From: Paludibacter sp.
Lineage (GTDB): Bacteria; Bacteroidota; Bacteroidia; Bacteroidales; Paludibacteraceae
Assembly (NCBI GenBank): GCA_028710415.1
Contig: JAQTUE010000027.1
Coordinates: 1 to 64,000, forward strand
Length of the DNA stretch: 64,000 bases
Direction: 5' to 3'
Position 1 is the first letter of the stretch. Each line of letters begins with the position of its first letter. A model generated the notes under the pieces. That model saw only the letters and a program-made list of their open reading frames with translations. It had not been told where the DNA came from and made no database searches. The translations under genes and the position numbers were made by a program. This document shows, in pieces, positions 9,164-17,999 of this stretch.

Positions 9164-9182
9164 TATAAAATAATAAAGAGAA

Positions 9183-9325
9183 CCTAATACACACACCATG
9201 TTCATTGGCTGGCTGAGGTGCATTTATAAGGTTTTGATCACGCATTCACTTTTTAGGAGGACGACAGTGAAAGCTCCCGCAAACCGCCAAATACAGATAG
9301 CCTAGATCATTAGCGGTAATTATAA
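9183..9325 (+). repeat. Cassette-type spacer, family A, copy 1
   Basis: It starts CCTAATACACACACC just after the M48 gene, continues TTCATTGGCTGGCTGAGGTG, and ends GCAAACCGCCAAATAC ... TCATTAGCGG just before the next gene. An internal stem TTCACT/AGTGAA is present. The same left and right blocks occur at 10070-10196, 13736-13870 and 16636-16766. Confidence 0.7.
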
Positions 9326-9355
9326 TAAAAAACAAAATCCTTTAAATTTAAAAAT

Positions 9356-9592
9356 ATGAATAACAGAAAAACTTATCACGTAACGAAAACAAATGATGGT
9401 TGGCAAGGTAAACTAGAAGGAGGACAAAGAGCCTCAATAAAAGGTGACACTAAAGCTGAAGTCGTAAAAAAGACTATCGAGTTAGCTAAAAATCAAGAAA
9501 GTTCATCTGTGAGAATTCACAAATTGGATGGTAAAATTCAGGAAGAAAGAACTTATCCTAAGAAATCTGATCCCTTTCCTCCGGAAGGTTAA
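9356..9592 (+). CDS. DUF2188 protein
   Basis: A 78-residue protein matching DUF2188. It has the repeated lysine/glycine-rich beta pattern with WQGKLEGGQRASIKGDTK near residues 18-35, and the family ending 'HKLDGKIQEERTY...DPFPPEG'. Such small proteins are common in accessory DNA and integron cassettes; their role is unknown. It stands alone between two palindromic spacers and has no signal peptide. Confidence 0.75.
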   Translation: MNNRKTYHVTKTNDGWQGKLEGGQRASIKGDTKAEVVKKTIELAKNQESSSVRIHKLDGKIQEERTYPKKSDPFPPEG

Positions 9593-9816
9593 TTTGCTTG
9601 TGTTCGCAAGTTGGTATATTATTTCAAGTTGTTATGAGCGTAGAGTTTTGGATTAGCTTCATGATTAGTAAAATGATTGATGAAATTAAAACACAAAATG
9701 CTATGAATACTTTAAAAACCATAATTGTAGGAGTGGGTGCTGTTATGTGGAGCCTTAAGACGAATATGACTCATGTAATGAAAGAATAATTTATTAGCTT
9801 GACAAGATAATAGTAA

Positions 9817-9844
9817 GGGGGTTCGATTCCCCCTCTCCACTCCC
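9817..9844 (+). other. tRNA- or tmRNA-like 3' end fragment
   Basis: GGGGG-TTCGATT-CCCCC (9817-9833) is a perfect 5-bp T-arm with the canonical TTCGATT loop. TCTCCAC and T follow, then CCC, like the acceptor strand and 3' end of a tRNA or tmRNA. A possible 5' acceptor strand GTGGAG lies at 9747-9752, but the sequence between gives no D-arm or anticodon arm. I read it as a fragment, possibly left by integration at a tRNA-type attachment site, and not as a working tRNA. Confidence 0.5.
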
Positions 9845-9869
9845 TCATTATTAGTTAAAAATAACAATT

Positions 9870-10067
9870 ATGGCGCAAATTAAAATAGAAAGTGTTATTG
9901 AACATTTAGACACAGAAATAAGGAATGCACTTGAAGCAACAATCAAAGAACACTTTCCAAATCAATCGTTTGACAAAAGACAAGTATTTAGAACATTTAA
10001 AAGAATGGTTTCAAGAAAGTGTAACGACTGGGAAGACATACCTGACGAATTTATAGAAACAGAATAA
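9870..10067 (+). CDS. Small conserved hypothetical protein
   Basis: A 65-residue soluble protein starting MAQIKIESVIEHLDTEIRNAL and ending CNDWEDIPDEFIETE. I recall similar short proteins with the pattern 'VKIESVI..L..E...AL' and 'R..CSxWExVP' in many bacteria, but no function is known to me. It starts 25 bases after the tRNA-like fragment and is followed directly by a family A spacer. Confidence 0.65.
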   Translation: MAQIKIESVIEHLDTEIRNALEATIKEHFPNQSFDKRQVFRTFKRMVSRKCNDWEDIPDEFIETE

Positions 10068-10069
10068 CT

Positions 10070-10196
10070 ACCGCCAATACGCCTATGTTCATTGGCTGGC
10101 TGAAGTGCATTTAGCAATTTTAGCTTTCGCTTTATCGCATAGCGATAGAGAATGCTCCTACAAACCCCAACGAACATAGCCTCGGAAGTTATATTT
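10070..10196 (+). repeat. Cassette-type spacer, family A, copy 2
   Basis: The terminal arms GCCTATGTTCATTGG (10081-10095) and CCAACGAACATAGCC (10167-10181) pair over 15 positions with two mismatches. Inside is a smaller stem, TATCGC/GCGATA. It carries the shared GGCTGGCTGAAGTGCATTTA left block and ends CTCGGAAGTTATAT before the next gene. Confidence 0.72.
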
Positions 10197-10264
10197 CATG
10201 CTTGAATGAAAAACAAGGCAGTACTAAATGAACAAATAAAAATCAAAAATCAAAATTGATAAAT

Positions 10265-12823
10265 ATGGAATATTATAGTAAATATAAAAGAGGTTCTGAA
10301 TGGCGTAAATGGGATTTACATGTTCATACGGCATCATCATATGACGCATATCGTGGTACTGATGCAAACGAACTTTTAGCTCAAGCGTGGATTAATAATG
10401 AATTTGCTGCTGTTGCTATTACAGACCATTTTATCATAGACACTGCAAGAATTAAAGCGTTAAGACTATTAGTTCCAGATATAACAATTTTCCCTGGCGT
10501 TGAATTAAGGACAGATAAAGGGGCTAGTAATCTTCATGTTATTTTGATATTTTCAGAAAAAATGAGTGTTGATACACTTTCTGAAAACTTTAGAGTAATA
10601 ATGATTAACCAAAAAGCAAAGGCAAAAGAAAGTAATGATACGATTTATTGGGATTTTAATGACATTTTAGAATTTGCTCATACTAATAATGGCTTTATTT
10701 CACTTCACACTGGCAGTAAAACGCAAGGCATGGATAATGTAATAACCAATGCTATGCCAATAAATATGGCTATTAAAACTGAAATTGCAAAGCATACACA
10801 TTTTTATGAAATAGGGAAAACCGAAGACATTCAAGTTCACATCGAAAAGATATTTCCACACATTGGATTTAAACCATTAATACTTTGCTCTGATAATCAT
10901 GACCCAAGAAATTATACAATCAAGGAAAACCTTTGGATAAAATCTGACCCAACATTTGAAGGTTTACAACAACTTGTTTACGAACCTCAAGAGCGAGTCT
11001 CAATTCAAGAAAATAAACCAGAAGAAAAAAGAGGATATTATGCAATTGATTCAATAACTTTAAATGAAGCTGGTTTTTGGAATCAAACCATCTACTTTAA
11101 TGAAAATCTAAATACAATTATTGGTGGTAGAGCTACGGGAAAGTCTACATTACTCTCTTGTTTAGCTCAAAAAGGTGGAGCCTTTGTTGACAAAGACTTT
11201 ATAACCTCTCATTCTGCAAATCTTCAAATTAAATGGAAAGATGGTGAAATTGACAAACAAAGAGATATTGACTTTTTTCCTCAAAGTTATATGTTTGATA
11301 TTGCTTCAGACTTGAAAAAACGGGATGAACTAATTGAAAGAATAATAGCAGATTATGATACAAATAAGTATTTCGAGACTTATAAAGCTTTTATAACTAC
11401 AAACAAAAATCAACTTTCACAATTTATTCGTAATCTTTTCAATATTCAAAGTGAGATTTCAGCTATTCAAATTAATATTAAGCAAAAAGGAGATAAACAA
11501 GGAATCGAAACTGAGCTTAAAAACTTAAATGAAAGAATCACTAAAAGTAAAGTGAATATTTCAGATGAAGAACTTGCTAAATACAAAGAAATAAGTCGAA
11601 TTATCTTTGAAAAAGAAAGTCGGATTAAAGTTATTGATGACGATATTAATCAAATAAAATATATTTCAAACCAACCGATATTTAACGAATCTATTCAATA
11701 TAGTTTTTCTTCATTATCAGAGGATTTTAGACAAAGTATTATTGCTGATTTTGAAATCATCAGAAAAGAAGCAGATGAAAAGTGGAAAGTTCAACTAATT
11801 ACTCGAGGAGCTGAAATTAACCAAGAAAAAGTACAACTCATTGAAGAAATCAGATTAGAAAAAGATAAAGATGCTTATAAACAAGGTCTAAAAGTAGTTG
11901 AAAACAACAAACAATATCAAGAATTAACCGAACGTTTAAAAACAGAACAGAAAAAATTCAATGAAATAAAAGTCATTGAAGAACAGTTGAAAATCAAACT
12001 CTCTGAACGGAATGCATTAAAAACTCAGGTTATCAATCTACATTTAGAATTTAAAGAACATATTTTATATTTAAAGCGTAACCTTTCTTTGTCTAGCAGT
12101 GGCATTGAAATTAATCCCAAGATATTTCTCAGTAAAGACTTACTTAAAGATTTTCTATCTTCAAGATTAAACCAACAAGGAAAGGAGCGCCAAGATAATA
12201 TCAATAATTTTTGCGAAAATTACCTTAAGAACACTGAATATGAAAGCTCAAAATTTTTAGATAAAGCTTTAAATAATAATATTGATTACAAAAGCGGGAA
12301 TAGTAATCAGGAAGTTACAGTAGAACTTTTATCTTCAAACTGGTTTAATGTTTCATTCGACTTAAAATATCAAAATGATGCTTTCCAAAATATGTCACAA
12401 GGGAAACAAGCTTTTGTCATCTTAAAACTATTGTTGGAATTTAGCAAAAAAGAGTGCCCAATACTAATTGATCAACCAGAGGATAGCTTAGATAATAGAG
12501 CAATTTATAATGAGCTTGTGAAGTATTTAATGGTCAAAAAGAAAGAACGTCAAATAATATTAGTAACTCACAATTCAAATGTAGTAGTAAGTGCTGATGC
12601 TGAACAAATAATTGTAGCTAATCAGCACGGTGAGAAAACTCTGAACAAAGATAGCTATAAATTTCAGTATGTTTCAGGAGGTCTAGAATTTACTAGAATC
12701 AAAGATAACAATAATAATTTTACTCTTTTTTCACAAGGTATTCGTGAACATGTTTGTGAGATATTGGAGGGTGGTAACGAAGCATTCAAAAAGAGAGAAA
12801 AGAAATACGGAATAAAAGACTAA
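10265..12823 (+). CDS. PHP-domain / SMC-like ATPase (TrlF/Ppl-type), candidate defence protein
   Basis: An 852-residue fusion. Residues about 15-245 are a PHP phosphoesterase domain with metal-binding motifs HVH (19-21), TDH (53-55), GVE (78-80) and SDNH (209-212). Residues 265-852 are an SMC/RecF-like ATPase: Walker A GGRATGKST (287-295), a coiled-coil middle (about 370-640), a signature-like MSQGKQAF near 710, Walker B PILIDQPEDS (732-741) and an H-loop THNS (768). The architecture matches the TrlF family and the Ppl anti-phage proteins (PHP plus SMC ATPase). The nucleic-acid substrate is inferred. The start is the ATG at 10265, not the upstream TTG. It is a single gene flanked by palindromic spacers. 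Confidence 0.85.
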   Translation: MEYYSKYKRGSEWRKWDLHVHTASSYDAYRGTDANELLAQAWINNEFAAVAITDHFIIDTARIKALRLLVPDITIFPGVELRTDKGASNLHVILIFSEKMSVDTLSENFRVIMINQKAKAKESNDTIYWDFNDILEFAHTNNGFISLHTGSKTQGMDNVITNAMPINMAIKTEIAKHTHFYEIGKTEDIQVHIEKIFPHIGFKPLILCSDNHDPRNYTIKENLWIKSDPTFEGLQQLVYEPQERVSIQENKPEEKRGYYAIDSITLNEAGFWNQTIYFNENLNTIIGGRATGKSTLLSCLAQKGGAFVDKDFITSHSANLQIKWKDGEIDKQRDIDFFPQSYMFDIASDLKKRDELIERIIADYDTNKYFETYKAFITTNKNQLSQFIRNLFNIQSEISAIQINIKQKGDKQGIETELKNLNERITKSKVNISDEELAKYKEISRIIFEKESRIKVIDDDINQIKYISNQPIFNESIQYSFSSLSEDFRQSIIADFEIIRKEADEKWKVQLITRGAEINQEKVQLIEEIRLEKDKDAYKQGLKVVENNKQYQELTERLKTEQKKFNEIKVIEEQLKIKLSERNALKTQVINLHLEFKEHILYLKRNLSLSSSGIEINPKIFLSKDLLKDFLSSRLNQQGKERQDNINNFCENYLKNTEYESSKFLDKALNNNIDYKSGNSNQEVTVELLSSNWFNVSFDLKYQNDAFQNMSQGKQAFVILKLLLEFSKKECPILIDQPEDSLDNRAIYNELVKYLMVKKKERQIILVTHNSNVVVSADAEQIIVANQHGEKTLNKDSYKFQYVSGGLEFTRIKDNNNNFTLFSQGIREHVCEILEGGNEAFKKREKKYGIKD

Positions 12824-12837
12824 ATCAATCTTTTTAA

Positions 12838-12985
12838 CTGTGTTTAGCGTAGTCTCCAGACTACGTCAAGTTAGAAGCAAGGGGTTGCCTTGCATATTGA
12901 AATATACTATTAAAAGTTGGAGCTTTTATTTTAGCACGAGGTAGCCTGGAGACTATGCGGAATCGGGTCGTTATCAAACATTATA
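12838..12985 (+). repeat. Cassette-type palindromic spacer
   Basis: The arms GCGTAGTCTCCAGACTAC (12847-12864) and GTAGCCTGGAGACTATGC (12941-12958) are an 18-bp inverted pair with two mismatches. The right end GTCGTTATCAAACATTATAA is nearly the same as the right end of the spacer near 16754. The middle (TTGGAGCTTTTATTTTAGCA) resembles family B spacers. Confidence 0.68.
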
Positions 12986-12998
12986 AAAAAAAATAGAC

Positions 12999-13733
12999 AT
13001 GAGAACATTACTAACATTCGCACTGACGTTTATTGCTTTTCAAGTATGGACACAAGAATTATTTCATGCTTATAAAGAAAAAAACTTAACGAAAATCGAA
13101 ACATTAATTAAAAACGGAGATGACCCAAACCAACTAAACGAAGATGGGGTTACGGTAATGTTTCTTGCTGCAAGCGACAACAAGATCGAAGTTGGAAAGA
13201 TACTATTAAAGTATGGAGCCAAAGTAGATCTGCCTATTGGAAAATGTGAAACAAGACCTCTTTTAATTGCTTGTCAAGAGAACTCTTTTGAGTTTGTAAA
13301 GTTTATTGTGGAAAATGGCGGTGATGTCAACTCGAAAAACAAATGTGCCGGAAATCAAACCCCTATTCGATTTGCATGTAAAACCGGATCTGTAAAACTT
13401 GTGTCTTATTTACTTGACAATGGAGCTAATTTAGAAGACACTCCAGATGATCTAATTACGCCCATAATTCAAGCTGCCAGGAGTAATCATTACGACTTAG
13501 TGAAGTTTTTGATAGAGAAAAAAGCAAATGTAAATGCTTATGCCGCTACACATGACAAGGAATGTGCTTTAAATCAGGCTATCATGAATAAAAATTCTGA
13601 CATTGTTGAACTTCTATTAGAAAATGGTGCTTTAGTCACTTTTACTGACGATAAAGGGAACTCAAGTCTCAAACTTGCAAAAAAAAGTAGAAACAAGAGA
13701 ATAATTGAGTTGATTGAAGCAAAAACAAAATGA
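12999..13733 (+). CDS. Secreted ankyrin-repeat protein
   Basis: A 244-residue protein with a signal peptide (about residues 1-18, ending VWTQ) and at least five ankyrin repeats. Diagnostic pieces are GVTVMFLAASDNKIEVGKIL, PLLIACQENSFEFVKFIVEN, TPIRFACKTGSVKLVSYLL and TPIIQAARSNHYDLVKFLI. Ankyrin repeats bind other proteins. The likely location is the periplasm. The partner is unknown and the neighbours give no clue, as it is a one-gene unit between spacers. Confidence 0.82.
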   Translation: MRTLLTFALTFIAFQVWTQELFHAYKEKNLTKIETLIKNGDDPNQLNEDGVTVMFLAASDNKIEVGKILLKYGAKVDLPIGKCETRPLLIACQENSFEFVKFIVENGGDVNSKNKCAGNQTPIRFACKTGSVKLVSYLLDNGANLEDTPDDLITPIIQAARSNHYDLVKFLIEKKANVNAYAATHDKECALNQAIMNKNSDIVELLLENGALVTFTDDKGNSSLKLAKKSRNKRIIELIEAKTK

Positions 13734-13735
13734 AG

Positions 13736-13870
13736 TTTGCTAATACACATTATTTTCACTGGCTGGCTGAGGTGGATTGAACAGTCCCAATAGCTATCTC
13801 GGAATCCTCCCGCAAATGGAACATCAAAAGTATTGGGTGTGCAAAACACATATAATTTGGAAGTTAAGTG
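13736..13870 (+). repeat. Cassette-type spacer, family A, copy 3
   Basis: It starts TGCTAATACACATTATTTTC after the ankyrin gene and has the CACTGGCTGGCTGAGGTG block. It ends GCAAAACACATATAATTTGG followed by GTTAAGT (13863-13869), which fits the integron core-site form GTTRRRY. Confidence 0.68.
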
Positions 13871-13932
13871 ACAATATAGAGAATGAAACAGAGCAGCTAT
13901 TTTGACAAGTAAAAAAATGAAAACAAAATAAT

Positions 13933-15102
13933 ATGAGAAAATTTGGACTATCAGTTCTATTAATGGTTATTGCATTTAATAGTTATGCGATAGATGGACT
14001 TTTAATAAAAACTATTGATTATAACTTTAAAGAAAAATGGAGTAACACAGTAAGTTCGAGTATACCTACTATAACTACTTGCGATACCGTTTTTAAAAAA
14101 CAATATTTCTTTATAACTGCAATTGCTGCGGGTTATGATTTGGACAATCAAGATATTTCAAATGTTCTGTATTCAATAAAAGTTACAAAACCGGACAACT
14201 CAATATATTTTTCACATGAGAATTTGCCTCTAGTGAATAAGAAAATATCAAACAAGAATAATCTTCAAATGAGTGACGCTATTTTAAAAATTTGCTTTGA
14301 GAATGATGATGCTTTTGGGAAATACAAAATAGAAATAGAAATTATTGATAAGATATCTGGTAAATCTAAGAGAATTAATACCGATATCACTCTGGTTCCT
14401 TTACCAGCATTTAATCAACAGCAAGTTAAGGATGATGAGGCATTCTCAAAATGGTTTGGGAGATATTATGAAAATCCTAATCCTGAAAAAGCATTAGCCT
14501 ATTATGTTTATTATTCTCAGAGTAAAATTTCAGATAATGAATCAAGCTTTTGGCCTGTATTCAGTGTTTTCAACGAGATAGTGAAAAACAACTCTTATTT
14601 ATTACCTCAAATAATAGATTGTTATAAAGGTCAAGATTTGAAAACTAAAATATATTTATTGTATCTTTTGACTTATTCAGACATTGGAACAATGGATTTT
14701 CTCAATAGTCTTAAAGGGGACGAGAAAGACACTTATTTAAAAATTAAAGATACTCCATTAAAAGATATAAATGGCGTTATAACCGATGCTTCTCAATTGG
14801 ATATGTTATGAGGTACTTTTATGGCAAATGGAGGCTATCAACCAATTCTGAAACTAATACAAACATTAGACTATTCAAAGTATCAAGGTGACATTGACAA
14901 ATTCAAAAAATCAAAACAAACAAGTGAAGACAGACAAAAAGCAATAAATAACGCTATTTATAATTCTTTGGTCTGGTCTCTGTCAAGTAACTGTAAACAA
15001 CATGTACTTGTGAAAGAATACTGTGACTGGGCAGTTGAATTTGAAAAATTATCTGCTATTCAAAAAGATGAGTTGAAAAAGATACTAAAGGAGAAAAAAT
15101 AA
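13933..15102 (+). pseudogene. Secreted protein gene split by an in-frame TGA
   Basis: Two open frames, 13933-14808 and 14821-15102, are in the same reading frame, separated only by a TGA at 14809-14811. Around it the sequence reads SQLDML-stop-GTFMANGGYQPI. Many bacterial proteins have the pattern 'LDxLWGxFxATGxxxPI' at this point, so the stop very probably replaces a Trp codon (TGG to TGA). The whole gene would make about 389 residues, with a signal peptide (ending SYA), a beta-rich N-terminal half and a helical C-terminus. Function unknown. TGA ends other genes in this window, so recoding is unlikely. Confidence 0.7.
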
Positions 15103-15356
15103 AAAAGACAACATAATACTTAGGACTTCGTGTGGTTAAAACAACCAAGCATGAAAGTCAGGTTGAACTTAGTTCCCGCATTCAGGTCGCCCATCAACTG
15201 AAGGACAGTAACGAGGAAGCAAATGGAACATTTCGGGTATCGTGTATGCCAAAAGCGCATAAACACGGTTATTATGGGCAACAACATAAAAGAAAAAACC
15301 TAAGTATTGCTAGAATAACAGACAAAAACTTGTAATAAGAAACAATTTATAAAAAC
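15103..15356 (+). other. Intergenic spacer without clear gene
   Basis: It begins CATAATACTTAGGACTT, like the left ends of the cassette spacers. It then holds a stretch unlike the other spacers (around 15150-15270, GC-richer and with no obvious palindrome) and ends AACAAAAACATGAGAAC at the next gene. A 67-codon open frame crosses it, but its composition does not look coding. Confidence 0.4.
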
Positions 15357-15956
15357 ATGAGAACAACAATGTTATTGTTTACTTTTCTGGCTTTCTTTTT
15401 ACAAGTAAAATCACAGGATTCAGAAGTAGAAATTTACTTCATGCAAAACAACTCCATTGTGAAAGGTAAACTTTTGCAGAGTTCCAATGATTCTGTTCGT
15501 ATCCTGGTGGATAGTGTGACTACATTGGCATTTGCAAAATCGGAACTGGAAGGAAAAGAATTACCCGTTTCGAAAGTAGTAACTAAATTTCGCAAAAAAC
15601 TAATGAGAAATGAAAGTATAAATATTAGGAATTCTTATCCAGGCATATATCAAATAAGGAACGGAGAAACTACAAAAGGTAAAATCATGTTTGTAATTAC
15701 AACTGTCGGAATAATTGGAGTAATAACATCAGGTGTAGGCTTCGTTACTGTTTTAGTATCGATTCAGGGATTATTTGGCGGTTTAGCTGCTTTTGTAAAC
15801 TCTATGTATGTATTCATTCCATCACTTGCATTCCTGGGTGTTGGTAATGGATGGTCGTCAGGTGACAGGTATAAGCAAATTGAGAAGAAAGTCAAAAACA
15901 GGTATTACTATCGTGGTATAATTTCCTCGGTACTTACGGATAGGTTGGGTAAATAG
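15357..15956 (+). CDS. Secreted or membrane protein of unknown function
   Basis: A 199-residue protein with a signal peptide (about 1-19, ending VKSQ). It has a beta-rich N-terminal region (YFMQNNSIVKGKLLQSSNDS), as in Bacteroidota proteins that start 'I.L.nG.iikGki.e', and a hydrophobic segment near residues 115-165. The last residues, DRLGK and the TAG stop, are encoded by the left arm of a family B spacer (GGATAGGTTGGGTAAATAG), so the original 3' end may have been replaced. Function unknown. Confidence 0.6.
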   Translation: MRTTMLLFTFLAFFLQVKSQDSEVEIYFMQNNSIVKGKLLQSSNDSVRILVDSVTTLAFAKSELEGKELPVSKVVTKFRKKLMRNESINIRNSYPGIYQIRNGETTKGKIMFVITTVGIIGVITSGVGFVTVLVSIQGLFGGLAAFVNSMYVFIPSLAFLGVGNGWSSGDRYKQIEKKVKNRYYYRGIISSVLTDRLGK

Positions 15957-16036
15957 AAACGGTATGATGCTGCAGGGTTCCAGTCATAGATGGAGATTTT
16001 ATGCATTTAATGAGCATAGACGGGAGGAAGAGTTAC
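15927..16036 (+). repeat. Family B spacer, overlapping the 3' end of a gene
   Basis: The left arm CGGATAGGTTGGGTAAATAG lies inside the preceding gene and supplies its stop. The middle is GCAGGGTTCCAGTCATAGAT and TGGAGATTTTATG. The right arm is CATTTAATGAGCATAGACGG. Its siblings lie at 17868, 18998, 19851 and 24563. Confidence 0.65.
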
Positions 16037-16123
16037 AATAGGTGACGATTAATGGATATTTGAAAAGAAATAAACCAAATAAGACACAACATATATTTTT
16101 GGGAAGTGTGTCAATTGATTCGT

Positions 16124-16639
16124 ATGAAAGAACCGGTGTTATCAACATATAGAATTTTAAAAGAAAAAGCTTGTAATGCTGACATTGATGAGAGTTGGGC
16201 AGAATGGGCAATTGAAATGATGGAAGTAGGTTATGAAGCTGACAGTCTATATCAACTTGCAGGAATTTCAAAACCCTTTAATCAATTTGAACTCCAAGAC
16301 TTGACAAAGGAAGTATTGGAAGACTTACAACTTGACTATTCAGACAAAAGAAAAACTACAAAAAACTATGTTTACTATTTGATCAATTCAAACATAAACA
16401 AACCAGACAATTACAACGAAGTACTGAAAGAATTAAGAGATATTTACTATGAGTTTAATATGGACCGTGAATTTCAAGATTTGGTACTTTTGTATTGGGC
16501 AAAAGATGACTTAATTTATGAAGACTATCAACATTATTGGGACGGTGCGAATCGTTCAAATATAGACAAAATAATTAAAGAACAATTTGAAATTTACATC
16601 AAGGAATTTGACAACAAAAAACAAAAAACGACAGCTTAA
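16124..16639 (+). CDS. Conserved hypothetical cytoplasmic protein
   Basis: A 171-residue, acidic, all-helical protein without a signal peptide. The start is the ATG at 16124 (MKEPVLSTYRILKEK); an upstream ATG at 16106 adds six residues without support. The segment SWAEWAIEMMEVGYEADSL followed by LAGISKPFN is a pattern I recall from many small proteins of unknown function in accessory DNA. The C-terminal part has DLVLLYWAKDDL and YWDGANRSNIDKIIKE. It is a single gene between a family B and a family A spacer. No function can be assigned. Confidence 0.65.
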   Translation: MKEPVLSTYRILKEKACNADIDESWAEWAIEMMEVGYEADSLYQLAGISKPFNQFELQDLTKEVLEDLQLDYSDKRKTTKNYVYYLINSNINKPDNYNEVLKELRDIYYEFNMDREFQDLVLLYWAKDDLIYEDYQHYWDGANRSNIDKIIKEQFEIYIKEFDNKKQKTTA

Positions 16640-16766
16640 TACACGTCCATTGGCTGGCTAAAGTGCATTTAACAGGTTAAGCTCCAGCATTCACTTTATT
16701 GCCGGGAGACGGTGAACAATCCTGCAAACCACTAAATGCCCATAGTCTCAGTCGTTAGCAAACATT
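16636..16766 (+). repeat. Cassette-type spacer, family A, copy 4
   Basis: It starts TTAATACACGTCCATTGGC, overlapping the gene's stop, and continues TGGCTAAAGTGCATTTAAC. It has an inner TTCACT/GGTGAA stem like copy 1 and ends GCAAACCACTAAATGCCC, then TCAGTCGTTAGCAAAC. Confidence 0.7.
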
Positions 16767-16804
16767 ATAAAAGAAAGAAGGTAACATCCAATCAACTAAG
16801 AATT

Positions 16805-17851
16805 ATGAAAAGACAAATCGCTTTTTGGTCACTAATTATCATTTGTGTAATTGCATTGAAATCACAAACTATTAATAAGAATGCGAATGATTCTATTGAG
16901 AAATATAAGTTTGCACTTAAAATATTAAAAGCTGATTTTGAGAAACCTAAATATAACTACAAGTACGAGAAAATTGACAACAAGAAAGAATTTGGTAAAA
17001 TTGAACTTAGTAAATCTGCGATGGAATCCGTATTCGACACCTTAAAAGCAAGTTCTAAGTTACATATTAACAAAACAATCTATGGAGTCGATTTAAATCT
17101 AACGGCATCGTTTCCAAAGAATTTTAATTATAGTTACAATGACCTATGGCGGATTGCAAGAATAACTATCAAAGATTATACATTACATAATCGATTTGGC
17201 CACGAATTAGATATTTACAAATCTGGCTGCACCAGTTTTCCGACCAAACCTGAAAAAACAAAGGGTGAACCATACAATCGTTTGTATACAAATTTTCAAA
17301 CAAGATTTAAAGACTCTGTTGCTGTCGATCCACTGACTCAGGGTGCGGTAGAGTTTGAAATTTGCTTTGTGTCCGATTACAACAAGATACAATTGACAAA
17401 AGCTGATATTTTGAAAACATTTAAAATCAACAATGAAACCTTTAAATTAATAGACATATTTGAAAATAAGGTAGTACTCGAGCAAGTTAATGACCAATCG
17501 ATCTGCACAGACATTCAATTGTTGAACATGGATTCGACTGACCAAATTCCATGTACAAAGAATGACCCTTTGGTATATGATTTAAAAACAAAATCATATA
17601 ATGAACCTGTAAGTTATGCAGCAGTAGGTTCATTAACCTTGCCAAAGGAAATTTATCGACTATTTAAAGAGAATCCTGCGGTGACAGTGGAAGAATATAG
17701 TTTAATGGAAAAAGAAATCGAGAAAAATAAGGAATTCACTAAATACATTGTACTAACTTCACCTGCACCAATGAATTCTAAATTTATAATATATTCGCCT
17801 AATTACGGGTTTATTAGACAATTTACCGTAAAACTAAACCTTAAAGCATAA
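16805..17851 (+). CDS. Secreted protein of unknown function
   Basis: A 348-residue protein. I chose the ATG at 16805 because it opens a good signal peptide (MKRQIAFWSLIIICVIALKS). An earlier in-frame ATG at 16736 lies inside the upstream spacer. The mature part is mixed alpha/beta with no motif I recognise, and its two lone cysteines may pair. It sits alone between spacers of family A and family B. Confidence 0.6.
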   Translation: MKRQIAFWSLIIICVIALKSQTINKNANDSIEKYKFALKILKADFEKPKYNYKYEKIDNKKEFGKIELSKSAMESVFDTLKASSKLHINKTIYGVDLNLTASFPKNFNYSYNDLWRIARITIKDYTLHNRFGHELDIYKSGCTSFPTKPEKTKGEPYNRLYTNFQTRFKDSVAVDPLTQGAVEFEICFVSDYNKIQLTKADILKTFKINNETFKLIDIFENKVVLEQVNDQSICTDIQLLNMDSTDQIPCTKNDPLVYDLKTKSYNEPVSYAAVGSLTLPKEIYRLFKENPAVTVEEYSLMEKEIEKNKEFTKYIVLTSPAPMNSKFIIYSPNYGFIRQFTVKLNLKA

Positions 17852-17867
17852 CAATAAAATAAATAGC

Positions 17868-17998
17868 GTTTGCTAACAGAAGCCTGTCCTTCGGGATGTG
17901 TTGAATAAACAGTAAAACGGTGGTTTTGGATGATGGGTTCCAGTAACAGATTGAGCTTTTAGATATTTAATGAGCATATTCCGGAAGGACGGGGTTAA
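17868..17998 (+). repeat. Family B spacer, copy with best-preserved arms
   Basis: It begins GCGTTTGCTAACAGAAG. The arms CCTGTCCTTCGGGATGTG (from 17883) and CATATTCCGGAAGGACGGG (to about 17993) pair imperfectly over nearly 20 bases. The middle is GATGGGTTCCAGTAACAGA and TTGAGCTTTTAGATATTTAA. Confidence 0.72.
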
Positions 17999-17999
17999 G

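Noticed and set aside
9598..9789. 63-codon plus-strand frame before the tRNA-like fragment
   Set aside because: Low-complexity, Met- and Ile-rich translation without a clear start context; I could not support it as a gene, though a tiny protein cannot be excluded.
9747..9844. A complete tRNA (GTGGAG 5' acceptor pairing with CTCCAC)
   Set aside because: No D-arm, no GG in the D-loop and no anticodon stem can be drawn; only the 3' part is convincing.
13933..15102. TGA recoded as Trp or selenocysteine
   Set aside because: TGA ends other intact genes here (for example at 13733 and 26662), and no selenocysteine-insertion hairpin is obvious after 14811.
15132..15335. 67-codon frame in the spacer after the interrupted gene
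   Set aside because: Composition is not coding-like and no start context or motif is present; it lies between spacer-type ends.
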